Notes: generated by a model from the letters alone, not told the origin. A stretch of DNA of 64,000 nt from Roseateles subflavus (GCF_030285365.1 NZ_JASVDS010000001.1:682001-746000); one strand, 5' to 3'; positions 1-9,345 are shown, counted from the first letter of the stretch. Made by a program: numbers and translations.

Positions 1-161
1 CCGAGCATCCGTACTACCAGGACCGCTTCGGATGGCGCCCGGAGCAGTGGCCGCATGCCATGGCCATCGGCCGCCAGACGGTCAGCCTGCCGCTGTCGGC
101 CAAGCTGAGCGACGAGGACGTGGAGCGCATCATCGCGACGGTGCGCGAGCTCCTGGGCTGA
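1..161 (+). CDS. C-terminus of DegT/DnrJ/EryC1/StrS-type sugar aminotransferase (partial)
   Basis: Only the last 52 codons are inside the window; the reading frame enters at base 3 and stops with TGA at 159-161. The visible tail includes HPYYQDRFGW, then ATAMAIG-like MAIGRQTVSLP and SDEDVERIIATVRELL. A 'sedation' of this kind, LPL(S/H)xxLSDEDVERII, is typical of the end of PLP-dependent sugar aminotransferases that make amino sugars for lipopolysaccharide or glycan assembly. It converges with the glycosyltransferase on the other strand and overlaps its end by about 32 bases. The family call rests on the tail alone, so the substrate cannot be told. Confidence 0.7.
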   Translation, partial: EHPYYQDRFGWRPEQWPHAMAIGRQTVSLPLSAKLSDEDVERIIATVRELLG

Positions 162-1200
162 GCTGATCCAGGACCGTCTGCGCACTGCGGGCCATGCGGT
201 CCGGGTCGCGCAGCCGCTGCGCCGTGCGGTCCGCCCGCGCGACGGCGCCGGCATAGTCTCGCCGCAGATCGGCCACGCACGCCGCCAGCCCGCGGATGTC
301 GCCGGGCGCATACAGGCCGCAGCGAGGCCCCTCGGGGCCGCGGGTCAGCGCGCGGTACATGGGCAGGTCGGCGGTCACCACGGGAATGCCGGCGGTCATG
401 GCCTCCAGCAGGGAGGTCGGCACGAACACCGCGTGGTTGACGTGGTAGGGGAAGACGAAGGCATCGAAGGCGCTGAAGACCTCGCCCGCATCCACGCTCT
501 GCATCAGATGCACGGTCAGCCGCGGGCAGTGCTGCGCGACCAGCGCCTGCAGGCGAGCCCGCATGCCGGCGTCACGCAGGAAGGGGATGGCCACCGTGAG
601 CTCGAAGCCGTCGCCGGCGATGGCGTCGCCGGCCTGCAGCAGGTCCATCAGGCCCCGCTCATGCAGGACGCCGTGCAGCGCGTCCTCGGTGGGGTGCTGG
701 TAGCCGCACAGGAACAGCAGCCGGCGCGGCGTGTCCTGCAAGACCCGCCAGGGCTGGATCCGGCGCGAGATGGCCAGCTCCACCGCCGTGATGCGACCCT
801 GCGCGGCGCCGACGGCCAGACAGGGGGCGAAGTGGCGGTCGATGTGGTCGAGCGACAGGCCGGCGCAGCTGTAGAACAGGGGCACGGTGGGAACGCCGTG
901 CAGACGCCCGATCGCCGCCGCCGCGCGCAGGAGGAGCTCGTTGGCCCAGCGGCGCGCGCCGGTGAAGGTGCCGTAGGGGAAGACGATCACGCCGTCCGGG
1001 CGCTGAGGGCTGGCGCAGCGCTGGCGCAGCTGGCGCAGGCACTGGAGGATGGCCCGCATCCCGCCGGCCTCGCGGTCGCCCTTGAGAACCTCCACCTGCA
1101 GCCCCGACGCGCGCAGCTGTGCCGCTAGGTCCGTCACGTAGAGCTTGCGGCCCTCGGTCAGCGGCTCCCAGACGCCCGGTGCCAGCAGCACGACGCGCAC
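130..1200 (-). CDS. Glycosyltransferase, GT-B fold, group 1-like
   Basis: Likely transfers a sugar from an activated donor in the cytoplasm during surface-glycan assembly. The frame is open from 1338, but the protein only becomes family-like at the GTG at 1200 (MRVVLLAPGVWEPLTEGRKLY), which starts the N-terminal Rossmann-like half; a start at 1338 would overlap the upstream methyltransferase by 100 bases. The C-terminal half holds the expected donor-site region FDAFVFPYHVNHAVFVPTS followed by LLEAMTAGIPVVTADLP, the usual place of the E-x7-E type motif. Length about 356 residues is normal for the group. It is the last gene of a five-gene minus-strand operon. Donor and acceptor are unknown. Confidence 0.75.
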   Translation of the reverse strand: MRVVLLAPGVWEPLTEGRKLYVTDLAAQLRASGLQVEVLKGDREAGGMRAILQCLRQLRQRCASPQRPDGVIVFPYGTFTGARRWANELLLRAAAAIGRLHGVPTVPLFYSCAGLSLDHIDRHFAPCLAVGAAQGRITAVELAISRRIQPWRVLQDTPRRLLFLCGYQHPTEDALHGVLHERGLMDLLQAGDAIAGDGFELTVAIPFLRDAGMRARLQALVAQHCPRLTVHLMQSVDAGEVFSAFDAFVFPYHVNHAVFVPTSLLEAMTAGIPVVTADLPMYRALTRGPEGPRCGLYAPGDIRGLAACVADLRRDYAGAVARADRTAQRLRDPDRMARSAQTVLDQLSPGARAPSR

Positions 1201-1238
1201 CAGGTCCTGCGCCGTGCCTGGCGTCTTGCCGACGGCGC

Positions 1239-1961
1239 TCAAGGCTTGCGCGCAGCCATCAGGAACTGCTCCGAGAGCTGCGGCAGGCGCTTGCCCAGCC
1301 ACACGGCCATGCCGACCTGCCATCGAAGCGGCAGCCACAGCAGCGGCAGCATCAGGAAGTTGCCCAGGCCGCGGGTGGCCACGGGGCGCAGCCCCAGGTC
1401 CTCCAGGGTCTTGCGGGCGAACGCGAGGTCCACCCGGTAGTCGTTCTCCGGGCGCTTGCGGGCGAGGTAGCGGTAGAGGGCGATCGGCAGCCAGAACAGC
1501 CGGCGGGCGTCGGAGCTGTAGAAGTCCACGACCAGCAGCCCGCCCGGACGCAGCACGCGTGCCATCTCCGCGATGAACGCGGCCTGCCGATCGGGTTCGA
1601 ACAGATGCAGGAAGCGAGCGCTGGCCACGATGTCGAAGGCGTGGTCGGGATAGGGCAGCCGGGAGGCGTCCCCGACGGCGTAGGTGATCCGGCTGTCGTG
1701 GGCGTGGCGCTTGCGGGATTCCTCCAGCATGCCGGGCGTCAGGTCGATGGCCACCACCTGCTGCCCGAACTTGGCCAGTGCCGGCAGCAGCTGCCCGGTG
1801 CCCGAGGCCACGTCCAGCACCTGCTGTGCGGGCTCGAGGACTTCGTCCAGAGTCTTCAGATGGGCGGCGCGGAAGAGCCGGCCGTACGGGGAGCCGTAGC
1901 GGGTGGCCTCGTAGCCCGTGGCTTCCTGGGTGTAGAAGCTTCTATGGTCGTTCTTTTCCAC
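1239..1961 (-). CDS. Class I SAM-dependent methyltransferase
   Basis: Methylates an unknown substrate, probably a sugar or lipid-linked glycan given the neighbours. The SAM-binding motif I is clear (VLDVASGTG, about residue 48), followed by the acidic end of strand 2 (VVAIDLTPGML), the motif with GDASRLPYPDHAFDIVAS, and the post-motif MARVLRPGGLLVVDFYSS. No ATG lies at the 5' end: an AAGGA on the minus strand is followed at good spacing (8 bases) by GTG at 1961, while TTG at 1967 is only two bases away from it. I therefore prefer GTG 1961. The start overlaps the end of the flippase-like gene by about 20 bases, which suggests translational coupling. Confidence 0.8.
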   Translation of the reverse strand: MEKNDHRSFYTQEATGYEATRYGSPYGRLFRAAHLKTLDEVLEPAQQVLDVASGTGQLLPALAKFGQQVVAIDLTPGMLEESRKRHAHDSRITYAVGDASRLPYPDHAFDIVASARFLHLFEPDRQAAFIAEMARVLRPGGLLVVDFYSSDARRLFWLPIALYRYLARKRPENDYRVDLAFARKTLEDLGLRPVATRGLGNFLMLPLLWLPLRWQVGMAVWLGKRLPQLSEQFLMAARKP

Positions 1962-2832
1962 TGCCAATGTCCTTCAGCTTGCGCAGGATCCCGACGAGGC
2001 CCGTGCCGATGCCCAGCCGGATGCCCGCGGGGATGCCCAGCATGACCGCCATGGCGATGTTGAGCGCGCGATTGAGTGTGATGATGGTGATGATGTCACC
2101 GATGGGCACGCCGGCCGCGCCGAGCAGCGCCAGCAGGCTGGCGTCGTAGCCCAGCAGGCCCATCGGAAGGCCGGAGATGATGCCTGCGAAGGTGGCCACC
2201 AGACCCGCCGAGCCGCCGGCGAGGGCCCACTTCATCTGGCCGGTGACCAGCAGCACGAGCAGCGCATGCCGCAGCCAGTAGAGGCTCACGTCGAGCAGCA
2301 AGATGGCGCCGGCCCATGACATGCGACGCCAGGGATCACGGAACAGCGCCAGCGCCTGGCTCCATTGAGCACTGCCGCCCGAGGCCCACTTGCGCCGGAC
2401 GCCGAGCCCGACGACCACCGTCAGCATCACGCCCGCGCCGACCCAGACATACACCGGCGGCTGCCACTGGAAGGCGCCGAGCCAGACGCAGACGATGGCC
2501 GCCAGGACCCACACCGCCAGCGAGATCAGGCCGTCGACAGCCAGCACCGTGCCGATGAACCGGACGTTCATCGCGGCGAGCCGGTTCAGCAGGCCCATGC
2601 GCAGCGGCAGACCGATCTTGAACGGGAAGATGTAGGTGGCCACCGTGGTGCAGAACAGGATGTCGCGCACCCGGCCCGCCTGTGCCGGGCCCTGCGTGCG
2701 GTCCAGGTAGGCGAGCCTCCAGCGGACGGGCTCCATGACGAAGTGCAGCAGGACGGCACCGCAGACGGCCCCGAACAGGGCCAGGCGGACCAGCCATTCG
2801 AGCGCCACGGGCAGGGTGTCGTAGAACGTCAT
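1942..2832 (-). CDS. Flippase-like integral membrane protein (lysylphosphatidylglycerol synthase TM family)
   Basis: An inner-membrane protein of about 296 residues with roughly eight hydrophobic segments, beginning MTFYDTLPVALEWLVRLALF. Conserved-looking features of the LPG_synthase_TM family (PF03706) are the segment FPFKIGLPLRMGLLNRL after the second helix and the glycine-rich GLPMGLLGYDASLLALLGAAGVP near the C-terminus. Such proteins are often found in glycolipid and exopolysaccharide clusters and are thought to move or modify lipid-linked material, but no reaction is proven for this type. The ATG at 2832 overlaps the stop of the upstream methyltransferase in an ATGA, so the open frame upstream to 2931 is not used. 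Confidence 0.7.
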   Translation of the reverse strand: MTFYDTLPVALEWLVRLALFGAVCGAVLLHFVMEPVRWRLAYLDRTQGPAQAGRVRDILFCTTVATYIFPFKIGLPLRMGLLNRLAAMNVRFIGTVLAVDGLISLAVWVLAAIVCVWLGAFQWQPPVYVWVGAGVMLTVVVGLGVRRKWASGGSAQWSQALALFRDPWRRMSWAGAILLLDVSLYWLRHALLVLLVTGQMKWALAGGSAGLVATFAGIISGLPMGLLGYDASLLALLGAAGVPIGDIITIITLNRALNIAMAVMLGIPAGIRLGIGTGLVGILRKLKDIGSGKERP

Positions 2833-3584
2833 CGCCGCCTCGCGATCACCCAGCGATGCAGGGCATGCGCCGCGTAGCCCGCCTCCTGGCAGTCGCGGCG
2901 GCTCGTGGCCTGCAGCAGCGATTGCATCCATGGGCGCTCCCCCGTGGCGAATCCCGGCACCAGCAGCAGGGCCGAGAGCCAGCTGTTGCCGCCCTTGTGA
3001 AGCACTTCGAAGCCGGCCTTGTCGATGAGGCCGACATAGCCTTCGCGCGCAAAGCCCGAGCCGCCCGTGGGTGTGGCGGCGCGGCCGCCGCGCAGCCGCG
3101 CGATCAGGCGGTTGATCTCGTCACCGGGATCGACGAGGAGCATCAGCGCGCCGGGCTTGGTGATGCGGTGCATCTCGGCGAGCACGGTCGCCGCCTGATG
3201 CCCGGCGTACATGAGGCTGGTGATGGCCATGAGCCCGTCGAACCGGGCCGTCGGGAACGGCATCTGCGCCATGTCGGCGCAGACGCATCGCCCGCCCGCG
3301 TCCTGGTACAGACGGCAATAGTTGCTGGACAGGTCCATGCCCACGACCTGCACATCCGGCCGCGCCTTCAGCAGGATCCGCGAGTTGCGCCCGTAGCCGC
3401 AGCCGACGTCGAGCACCTGGGCGCCCGGCGCCAGCCCCGGGGCCAGGCGTGTGGCGATCAGCCAGGAGTGCCACTGGTCGATGGCGCCATTGGCACTGGC
3501 GGACAGGCCTCGGAACAGGACGCCCGTCAGCTGATCGCCGTACGCGGCCGAGCGGTCTTCCCAGGTGGAGCGGGTATCGGACAT
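2829..3584 (-). CDS. Class I SAM-dependent methyltransferase (second copy type)
   Basis: A 251-residue methyltransferase with motif I QVLDVGCGYGRNSRIL near residue 57, the acidic strand-2 end VVGMDLSSNYCRLY, then ADMAQMPFPTARFDGLMAITSLMY and the RITKPGALMLLVDPGDEI post motif. It is clearly a separate family member from the methyltransferase at 1239-1961, so the glycan made here may carry two methylations. It sits between the flippase-like gene (4-base ATGA overlap) and the glycosyltransferase (12-base gap) in the same operon. Substrate not identifiable from sequence. Confidence 0.8.
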   Translation of the reverse strand: MSDTRSTWEDRSAAYGDQLTGVLFRGLSASANGAIDQWHSWLIATRLAPGLAPGAQVLDVGCGYGRNSRILLKARPDVQVVGMDLSSNYCRLYQDAGGRCVCADMAQMPFPTARFDGLMAITSLMYAGHQAATVLAEMHRITKPGALMLLVDPGDEINRLIARLRGGRAATPTGGSGFAREGYVGLIDKAGFEVLHKGGNSWLSALLLVPGFATGERPWMQSLLQATSRRDCQEAGYAAHALHRWVIARRR

Positions 3585-3596
3585 GAGTTCTCCGGC

Positions 3597-4724
3597 CTAG
3601 GGTGCCAGCAGCCGCTGCGCGATGGTCTCGACGGAGAACTGCTCGGCCAGCGTGCGCATGGCCTGCGGATCGGGCTGGACGTCGCCCCGCAGGGCCTCGC
3701 GCAGGGCCCGGGCGAAGCCGTCGGCGCTCACCGCCTCGCTCAGCACGCCGCAGCCGGTGGCGAGCAGCCGGGGCAGGTCACCGACAGGCATCGCCACCAG
3801 CGGTCGGCCGAGCTTGATCGCGTCCGAGAAGACCACGGGGATGCTCTCGATGCGGGACGGCAGGAGCACCCAGTCGGCGGCCAGGATGGCCTGCTCCGCC
3901 TCTGCCTTGGCGAGGTAGCGGCCCGCCTGGACGGGTCGCCCCGCCGCGGCCAGCGCGGCGACCTGGCGGCGCACCTCGGCGTCCATCGGGCCTCCGCCCT
4001 GGATGTCCACCTGCGCGATGCGCGACCAGTCCTCGTCATTCAGGAGGGCCAGGGCGTCGAGCAGCAGGTCCACGCCCTTGTTGGGATGCCAGCGCCCGAG
4101 GAACAGCAGTCGCAGCGGCGCCTGGCTGCGGCGCGGGGTGATCTCCCGGCTGTCGATGCGCCGCGTGCTCGGCAGGAACTCGATGGCCCGGCCGCTGATG
4201 CGCTGCGCGTCGTCGGCCAGCTGGTAGCCGTCGGCGTAGGCGCCCCGGGCCTGGCGGATGGTGTGCGCGAGGATCTGCCGCACGACGGGGATGCGGCCGA
4301 GGCTCCAGACGTCGCTGCCCAGCATCCAGACGGAATAGTCGATGCCGCGCTCGCGGGCCACCCGGCGCGCCCAGTCCCCGCAGGGCAGCGCCCACAGAGC
4401 GAAGAGCTGGCAGCGGGGCTGGGCCGCCACGGCGGCCCGGGTCGCGGCCAGGCCCCCTCTCAGGACGCGGAAGATCCAGCGCCAGTCGGTGGGCTTCCAG
4501 GGCTTGAGGGTGGACAGCGCCTGCGCCGGGGCGGCGAAGCGGAAGACTTCCACGCCCGGACCCCAGTGCTCACGCCCGTCCGTCGGCCCCGGGCAGACGA
4601 CGCGGACCTCGGTGAAGCGCGCGAGCTCCAGCGCCAGGTCCCCGACGAAGGAGCCCGCCGCCTCGCTGCCGTCACCGGCGATCGGGAAGGAGGTGGTCAC
4701 CAGGACGATCGCTGGCGGCTTCAA
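3597..4724 (-). CDS. Glycosyltransferase family 4-like
   Basis: First gene of the minus-strand glycan operon. 375 residues, GT-B fold: the N-terminal domain begins MKPPAIVLVTTSFPIAGDG with the acceptor-side loop EAAGSFVGDLALEL, and the C-terminal donor domain has LFLGRWHPNKGVDLLLDAL and LLPSRIESIPVVFSDAIKLGRPLVA, the signature E/P-rich donor region of GT4 enzymes. It would add a hexose or similar to a lipid-linked or protein-linked glycan in the cytoplasm. The gene is divergent from the ligase gene on the other strand, leaving about 150 bases (4725-4872) that should hold the promoters of both. Confidence 0.8.
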   Translation of the reverse strand: MKPPAIVLVTTSFPIAGDGSEAAGSFVGDLALELARFTEVRVVCPGPTDGREHWGPGVEVFRFAAPAQALSTLKPWKPTDWRWIFRVLRGGLAATRAAVAAQPRCQLFALWALPCGDWARRVARERGIDYSVWMLGSDVWSLGRIPVVRQILAHTIRQARGAYADGYQLADDAQRISGRAIEFLPSTRRIDSREITPRRSQAPLRLLFLGRWHPNKGVDLLLDALALLNDEDWSRIAQVDIQGGGPMDAEVRRQVAALAAAGRPVQAGRYLAKAEAEQAILAADWVLLPSRIESIPVVFSDAIKLGRPLVAMPVGDLPRLLATGCGVLSEAVSADGFARALREALRGDVQPDPQAMRTLAEQFSVETIAQRLLAP

Positions 4725-4872
4725 GAGAGGGCTCCCGGGCGTCGTCCTCGGGGCTGCGGGGGCGGGTCATGCGGCATAGGGCGACATTGTCGCGTGTGCG
4801 CAGCGCTCCCGCGTGGCGCCTGCGCACCTTGTGCCGTGACGAAGTGTGACCCCTGTGGCTCCCTGCGCGCGA

Positions 4873-6627
4873 ATGGATAGACTGCGCGACGTGAATCCGC
4901 TCGCCCTCGCCCTCGTCCTCGCCGCCACCCTGCCCTCCCTGCTGGCCTACAGCCTCTCGCCCTCGACCACGCTGCTGAACCAGCTGCTGGCGCTCGGCCT
5001 GTGGGGGGGCGTGCTGCTGCAGGCCCTGCCCCGGGCTGCTTCCGACGGCGCCGCCCTGCTGCCGCGCAGCCGCTGGGGCCTGGTGGCCATCGGTGTGGCG
5101 GTGTTCGGCGCCGTGGCGGGGGTGAAGCTGACGGCCCTCACCGCGCTGCCCGCGCTGGCGCTGGCGATGGCCGGCGTCCTGGTGCTGGCCGGTGCGCGGG
5201 CCGGTGCGTCGGCAGGCGGACTGGCCTGGGGTCGATGGCTGGCCCTGGGGCTGCTCCTGGCGGCAGTCGGGGGCGCCCTCGTGTCGCTGGTGCAGGTCTT
5301 CGTGCCGGAGTGGACGGACGCCGCCTGGATCGCGCGGTCGGGCATTCCGGGGCGCGCGGTCGGGAACATCCGGCAGCCCAACCATCTCGCGAGCCTGCTG
5401 CTGTGGGGCTGCATCGCGGCGGTCTGGCTCAGCGAAAGCTGGGGCATCCGCCGGCCGGCCCTGCGCGCCCTGCTGCCCGTCATGCTGTGGCTGCTGCTGT
5501 TCTGCGTGGTCCTCAGCGCCTCGCGCACGGGCATGTGGTTCGGCGTCGCGCTGCTGGTGCTGTGGGGCGTGCTCGACCGGCAGCTCAGCGGGCCGGCCCG
5601 TCTGAGCCTGCTGCTCACGCCCCTGCTGACGGCCGCCTCCTGGCAGTTCATGCACTGGTGGTCGGCGGCCAGCGGCCATGCCTTCGGCGCCGAGGCGCGG
5701 CTGGCGGAAGGGGCCGGCTCGCCCTCGCGCGTGGCCGTCCTCAAGAACACCTGGGCCCTGCTGCAGCAGCACCCCTGGCGCGGCGTGGGCTGGGGGGACT
5801 TCAACTTCGCCTGGACCCTCACGCCCTTCCCGGACCGCCCCGTCGCCTTCTTCGACCACTGCCACAACCTCGTGATGCAAGTCCTGGTGGAGATGGGCTG
5901 GCCGCTCGGCCTGCTGATGCTCGGTGGCCTGGGCTGGCTCCTGTGGCTGGCGGGCCGTGCGGCCGTGCGGGCGCAGGGCGCGATGGCCCTGCAGCGCCGC
6001 TGCGCGCTGATGGTGGTGCTGATGATCGGCCTGCACAGCATGCTGGAGTACCCGCTGTGGTACCTCTACTTCCTGCTGCCCACCGCCTTCGCGCTGGGGC
6101 TGGCGCTGGCCACCGATCCCGTGCCGGCCGCTGTGACGCAAGACCTGACCCCCGTCGAGCCCCGGGACCCGCGCCGGCGCCTGATGCAGCTGGGCGGCGC
6201 GCTCATGGTGGCCGGCGCGTTCTTCGCGGCCTGGGACTACCTGCACATCGTCGACATCTACCGCTCCGGGCCGCGCCTGCCGCCCCTGGAGGAGCGCATC
6301 GCGCGCGGGCAGCGGAGCCTGCTGTTCTCGGCCGGTGCGGACTACGCCGCGGCCACCGTGCCGGCCGCGTCGCAGGCGACGCTCGAGGCCGCGCAGCGCA
6401 CCGGGCACAACCTCATCGATGTGCGGCTGATGATTGCGTGGGCGCAGTCCCTGCACGCGGTCGGTGAGACGGACAAGGCGCGCTACCTGGTGCAGCGCCT
6501 GCGGGAGTTCCACAACGCCGCGGCGGACGACTGGCTCGACGAATGCGAGCGCTGGCCGGCCCACGCCATGCGCCCCTTCCAGTGCGAGGCGCCTCAGCGC
6601 AGCTACCGCTTCGAGGACTTCCGCTGA
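4873..6627 (+). CDS. PglL/Wzy-type O-oligosaccharyltransferase or O-antigen ligase
   Basis: A polytopic inner-membrane protein of about 584 residues with ten or more hydrophobic helices. It carries the hallmark GNIRQPNHLASLLLWG segment of the pilin-glycosylation ligase branch of the Wzy_C family, a large periplasmic loop (about residues 260-360) with VGWGDFNFAWTL and a His-rich FFDHCHNLVMQVLVEMGWP, and a soluble C-terminal tail of the DUF3366/PglL type. It would transfer a preassembled glycan from undecaprenyl-pyrophosphate to a periplasmic protein such as type IV pilin, or to lipid A core. I chose ATG 4873; an in-frame start exists at 4846. No clear Shine-Dalgarno precedes either. Divergent from the glycosyltransferase operon, which probably supplies part of its glycan. 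Confidence 0.8.
   Translation: MDRLRDVNPLALALVLAATLPSLLAYSLSPSTTLLNQLLALGLWGGVLLQALPRAASDGAALLPRSRWGLVAIGVAVFGAVAGVKLTALTALPALALAMAGVLVLAGARAGASAGGLAWGRWLALGLLLAAVGGALVSLVQVFVPEWTDAAWIARSGIPGRAVGNIRQPNHLASLLLWGCIAAVWLSESWGIRRPALRALLPVMLWLLLFCVVLSASRTGMWFGVALLVLWGVLDRQLSGPARLSLLLTPLLTAASWQFMHWWSAASGHAFGAEARLAEGAGSPSRVAVLKNTWALLQQHPWRGVGWGDFNFAWTLTPFPDRPVAFFDHCHNLVMQVLVEMGWPLGLLMLGGLGWLLWLAGRAAVRAQGAMALQRRCALMVVLMIGLHSMLEYPLWYLYFLLPTAFALGLALATDPVPAAVTQDLTPVEPRDPRRRLMQLGGALMVAGAFFAAWDYLHIVDIYRSGPRLPPLEERIARGQRSLLFSAGADYAAATVPAASQATLEAAQRTGHNLIDVRLMIAWAQSLHAVGETDKARYLVQRLREFHNAAADDWLDECERWPAHAMRPFQCEAPQRSYRFEDFR
6139..6148 (-). repeat. TCAGGTCTTG motif copy 1
   Basis: Minus-strand copy inside the ligase gene, in a wider GGGGTCAGGTCTTG context shared with the copy at 31250. 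See the finding on this motif. Confidence 0.5.
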
Positions 6628-6647
6628 CGTCGGCGCCCTCGGGGCGC

Positions 6648-7130
6648 TCAGTCTTCGGCGGACCAGTCCCCGCTCTTGCCGCCCTTCTTCTCCATCACGC
6701 GAATGCCCTGCATGACCATGCCGCGGTCGGCAGCCTTGCACATGTCGTAGATGGTGAGCAGGCCGACCTGCACGGCGGTCAGGGCCTCCATCTCGACACC
6801 GGTCTGGCCGAGGGTCTCGACCTGCGCCTCGCAATGCACGGTGGACGCCGCCTCGTCGATGCGGAACTCCACCGCCACGCGCGTGATGGGCAGCGGGTGG
6901 CACAGCGGAATGAGGTCGCTGGTGCGCTTGGCGCCCTGGATGGCGGCGATGCGCGCCACGCCCAGCACATCGCCCTTCTTCGCGTGGCCGCCCTGGATGA
7001 GCGCCAGCGTCGCCGGCAGCATGCGGATGCTGCCCGTCGCCCGGGCCACCCGATGCGTGACGGCCTTGCCGGACACGTCGACCATGTGGGCCTGGCCCTG
7101 GGCGTCAAAATGGGTGAGGGGCGAATTCAT
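6648..7130 (-). CDS. moaC: Cyclic pyranopterin monophosphate synthase MoaC
   Basis: Molybdenum-cofactor biosynthesis: converts 3',8-cyclo-7,8-dihydro-GTP (made by MoaA) to cyclic pyranopterin monophosphate. The 160-residue length is standard. Recognisable family motifs are the N-terminal [16 protein letters not shown], the substrate-site CHPLPI, the [11 protein letters not shown] helix, and MCKAADRGM with the catalytic Asp/Lys region, ending GKSGDW. The same frame is open far upstream (to 8579) on the strand opposite the M48 gene, but the ATG at 7130 gives the family N-terminus MNSPLTHFD. Converges with the ligase gene, 20 bases apart. No other moa gene is in the window. Confidence 0.97.
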   Translation of the reverse strand: MNSPLTHFDAQGQAHMVDVSGKAVTHRVARATGSIRMLPATLALIQGGHAKKGDVLGVARIAAIQGAKRTSDLIPLCHPLPITRVAVEFRIDEAASTVHCEAQVETLGQTGVEMEALTAVQVGLLTIYDMCKAADRGMVMQGIRVMEKKGGKSGDWSAED

Positions 7131-7202
7131 GGGCAGCAACACTGGCTTAAGGATTGCCTGACATGATAGCGATCGGCCCAGCTTGCCAGGCGGGCCCGCA
7201 TC

Positions 7203-8864
7203 ATGGTTCTGCCAGGGCCGAGGGAGACGGGATTGTTGGAGAACAGACGGCCTGAAAAGGCGCAGCGAGACAGGACGCCAGGTGATGGGGCGCCGGTGCG
7301 GCCGCTGCACCATCGCCTGCTGGCGGCGCTGTGCGCGGGCGCGATGCTGCTGCCCGCCGCGCCGCTGCACGCGCAGGTGAACCTGCCGGCGCTGGGGGAC
7401 TCCGTCTCCGATGACCTCAGCATCAGCGCCGAGAAGCACCTGGGCGAGCAGATCATGCGGCAGATCCGCCCCGACCCGGACTACCTCGACGACCCGCTGC
7501 TGCTGGAGTATGTGCAGGGTGTCTGGGCGCCGCTGGTGGAGGCGGCACGCCGCCAGGGCAACATCGGCGACGACACCACCGACCGCTTCGCCTGGGAGAC
7601 CTTCCTCGTGCGGGATCGCAGCGTGAACGCCTTTGCGCTGCCGGGGGGCTACGTCGGCGTGCACCTGGGCCTGCTGGCCATCACCAGCTCGCGGGACGAG
7701 CTCGCCTCCGTGCTGGGACACGAGCTGTCCCACATCACACAGCGCCACATCGCGCGGCGCATCGTCGGGGACTCGCGCAGCAGCATGGCCGCGATGGCCG
7801 GCATGGTGCTGGGCCTGATCGCGGCCTCCAAGGCTGGCAGCGTGGACCTGGCCAATGCCGCCATCCTGGGCAGTCAGGCGGCGGCTCAGCAGGCCTCGCT
7901 CAACTTCTCGCGCGACATGGAGCGCGAGGCCGACCGCGTCGGCTTCAACGTCATGACCGGCGCCGGCTACCAGGGGCAGGGCATGGTGAGCATGTTCGAG
8001 CGCATGGACCAGGCCTATCACCTGATGGACTCGGGGGCCTACCCCTATCTGCGCTCGCACCCGCTGACCACCGAGCGCATCGGCGACGCCCGCCTGCGCC
8101 TGGGCACGGAGGCGCCGCCTCCGCTCGACACCTCGCCGGAGCACGCCCTGATGGCGGCGCGCTCGCGCGTGCTGATGGACCCGCGCGCCGAAACCTGGCG
8201 CCAGCTGCAGGGCATGGACGCCGGCGTGCGCCAGACCCTCAGCCACGGCCACGAGCAGCTGGCCGCGCGCTACGCCAGTACGCTGGCCTCGATCAAGCTG
8301 CGGGACTTCACCCGTGCCGAGGCCTCCCTGCAGCTGGCCGAGCAGCTGCAGCGCCAGACGGTGCCCGATGACGCCCGGGCGCGGCGTGACCTCGCCTTCC
8401 TGCGCGCCGAGCTGGCCCAGGCCCGGGGCGATGCCACGGCCGGCTACGTGGCGCTCTCCGCGCTCCCCGAGAAGAGCCGCGCCGTGCTGATGATGCGCGG
8501 GCTGCTGGCCCAGGTCGACAAGCAGCCGGAGCGGGTGCGCGCGGCGGCGGAGTCGCTGCAGACGCACGTCAGCCTGCACCCGGCCGATGCCGGCGCCTGG
8601 GGCCTGCTGTCCCAGTTGTGGACGCAGCTCGACCAGCCGCTGCGGGCCGTCCGGGCGCTGGGGGAGTCGCGCGCGGCGATGGGGGACATCAACGGCGCCA
8701 TCGACCGCCTGCGTTCCGGCCTGCGGCTGTCGCGCGTCAAGGACGCAGACCAGTTCGAGGCCTCGGTGATCGACGCGCGGCTGCGCGCGCTGCTGTACGA
8801 GCGGCGCCAGCTGCTGCTCGAGATGTACCCGCGCGGCGCGCCGCCCGGGGCCGAGCTGCCCTGA
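7203..8864 (+). CDS. M48 family periplasmic metalloprotease, BepA-like
   Basis: A zinc protease with TPR-like C-terminal repeats, related to BepA/LoiP-type outer-membrane quality control proteases. A hydrophobic signal segment ([20 protein letters not shown]) sits at residues 40-59 behind a long basic leader. HELSH at residues 173-177 supplies two zinc ligands and the catalytic Glu, and EREAD around residue 242 supplies the third ligand. Residues from about 310 on are helical repeats rich in LAEQL-type pairs, as in BepA, where they contact the LptD/BAM machinery. The start is uncertain: ATG 7203, or TTG 7233 behind a GAGGGAGA. The gene is divergent from moaC and nearly abuts the next, convergent gene. 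Confidence 0.85.
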   Translation: MVLPGPRETGLLENRRPEKAQRDRTPGDGAPVRPLHHRLLAALCAGAMLLPAAPLHAQVNLPALGDSVSDDLSISAEKHLGEQIMRQIRPDPDYLDDPLLLEYVQGVWAPLVEAARRQGNIGDDTTDRFAWETFLVRDRSVNAFALPGGYVGVHLGLLAITSSRDELASVLGHELSHITQRHIARRIVGDSRSSMAAMAGMVLGLIAASKAGSVDLANAAILGSQAAAQQASLNFSRDMEREADRVGFNVMTGAGYQGQGMVSMFERMDQAYHLMDSGAYPYLRSHPLTTERIGDARLRLGTEAPPPLDTSPEHALMAARSRVLMDPRAETWRQLQGMDAGVRQTLSHGHEQLAARYASTLASIKLRDFTRAEASLQLAEQLQRQTVPDDARARRDLAFLRAELAQARGDATAGYVALSALPEKSRAVLMMRGLLAQVDKQPERVRAAAESLQTHVSLHPADAGAWGLLSQLWTQLDQPLRAVRALGESRAAMGDINGAIDRLRSGLRLSRVKDADQFEASVIDARLRALLYERRQLLLEMYPRGAPPGAELP

Positions 8865-8868
8865 GGGT

Positions 8869-9228
8869 TCAGTCGATCGGGGAGGGGAAGACGCGCTCGA
8901 CGACCGTGTCGATCAGCATGCCGCACAGGCTGTAGATCAGCGAGCCGACCAGCGCGGCGCCGAAGCCCGTGACGGCAAAGCCGTCCAGCACCCCCGCGGC
9001 CGCCCAGAACATCAGGGCGTTGATCACGAAGAGGAAGAGCCCCAGGCTCACCACCGTGACGGGCAGGGTCAGCAGCACGAGGATCGGCCGCAGCAGCGTG
9101 TTGAGCAGGCCCAGCAGCAGCGCTGCGATCATGGCCGAGCCGAAGCTCTTCACTTCCACGCCAGGGTAGAGATGGGCAACCAGCAGCAGGGCGCCTGCGA
9201 GCAGCAGCCAACGGGTGAGCGTCTTCAT
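8869..9228 (-). CDS. Phage holin family IV-like small membrane protein
   Basis: 119 residues with four hydrophobic helices and almost no soluble part, matching the 4-TM phage-holin superfamily IV (PF04020-type) that is common on bacterial chromosomes outside prophages. The helix-2 region [28 protein letters not shown] is the family's most conserved part (N-x-LLRP). Role unknown; it is not associated with lysis genes here and should not be read as a phage remnant. Start ATG 9228; the longer open frame upstream overlaps the riboswitch and the TerC gene and is a shadow. Confidence 0.8.
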   Translation of the reverse strand: MKTLTRWLLLAGALLLVAHLYPGVEVKSFGSAMIAALLLGLLNTLLRPILVLLTLPVTVVSLGLFLFVINALMFWAAAGVLDGFAVTGFGAALVGSLIYSLCGMLIDTVVERVFPSPID

Positions 9229-9304
9229 GGCGGCGAGCATACCTGTGCGACCGTGAATTTGGCGCGCGCCCCGGCTCCGGACTTGCCCTGGATCATCCGG
9301 AGGC

Positions 9305-9334
9305 TTTTCAAGGGCGCCCGGCTTCGTGCACAAT
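9305..9334 (+). promoter_or_regulatory. Candidate sigma-70 promoter for the riboswitch-terC unit
   Basis: TTTTCA (9305-9310) and CACAAT (9329-9334) are separated by 18 bases. A start around 9341 would begin the transcript only a few bases before the riboswitch aptamer, as expected for yybP-ykoY leaders. Assignment is by eye only. Confidence 0.45.
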
Positions 9335-9345
9335 TCGGGCTTCCG

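Noticed and set aside
4672..6903. Minus-strand 743-codon frame opposite the PglL-type ligase
   Set aside because: His/Gln/Pro-rich shadow with no family feature.
8869..9228. Holin-family gene as a sign of prophage
   Set aside because: No lysis, capsid or integrase genes around; this family is common on chromosomes.
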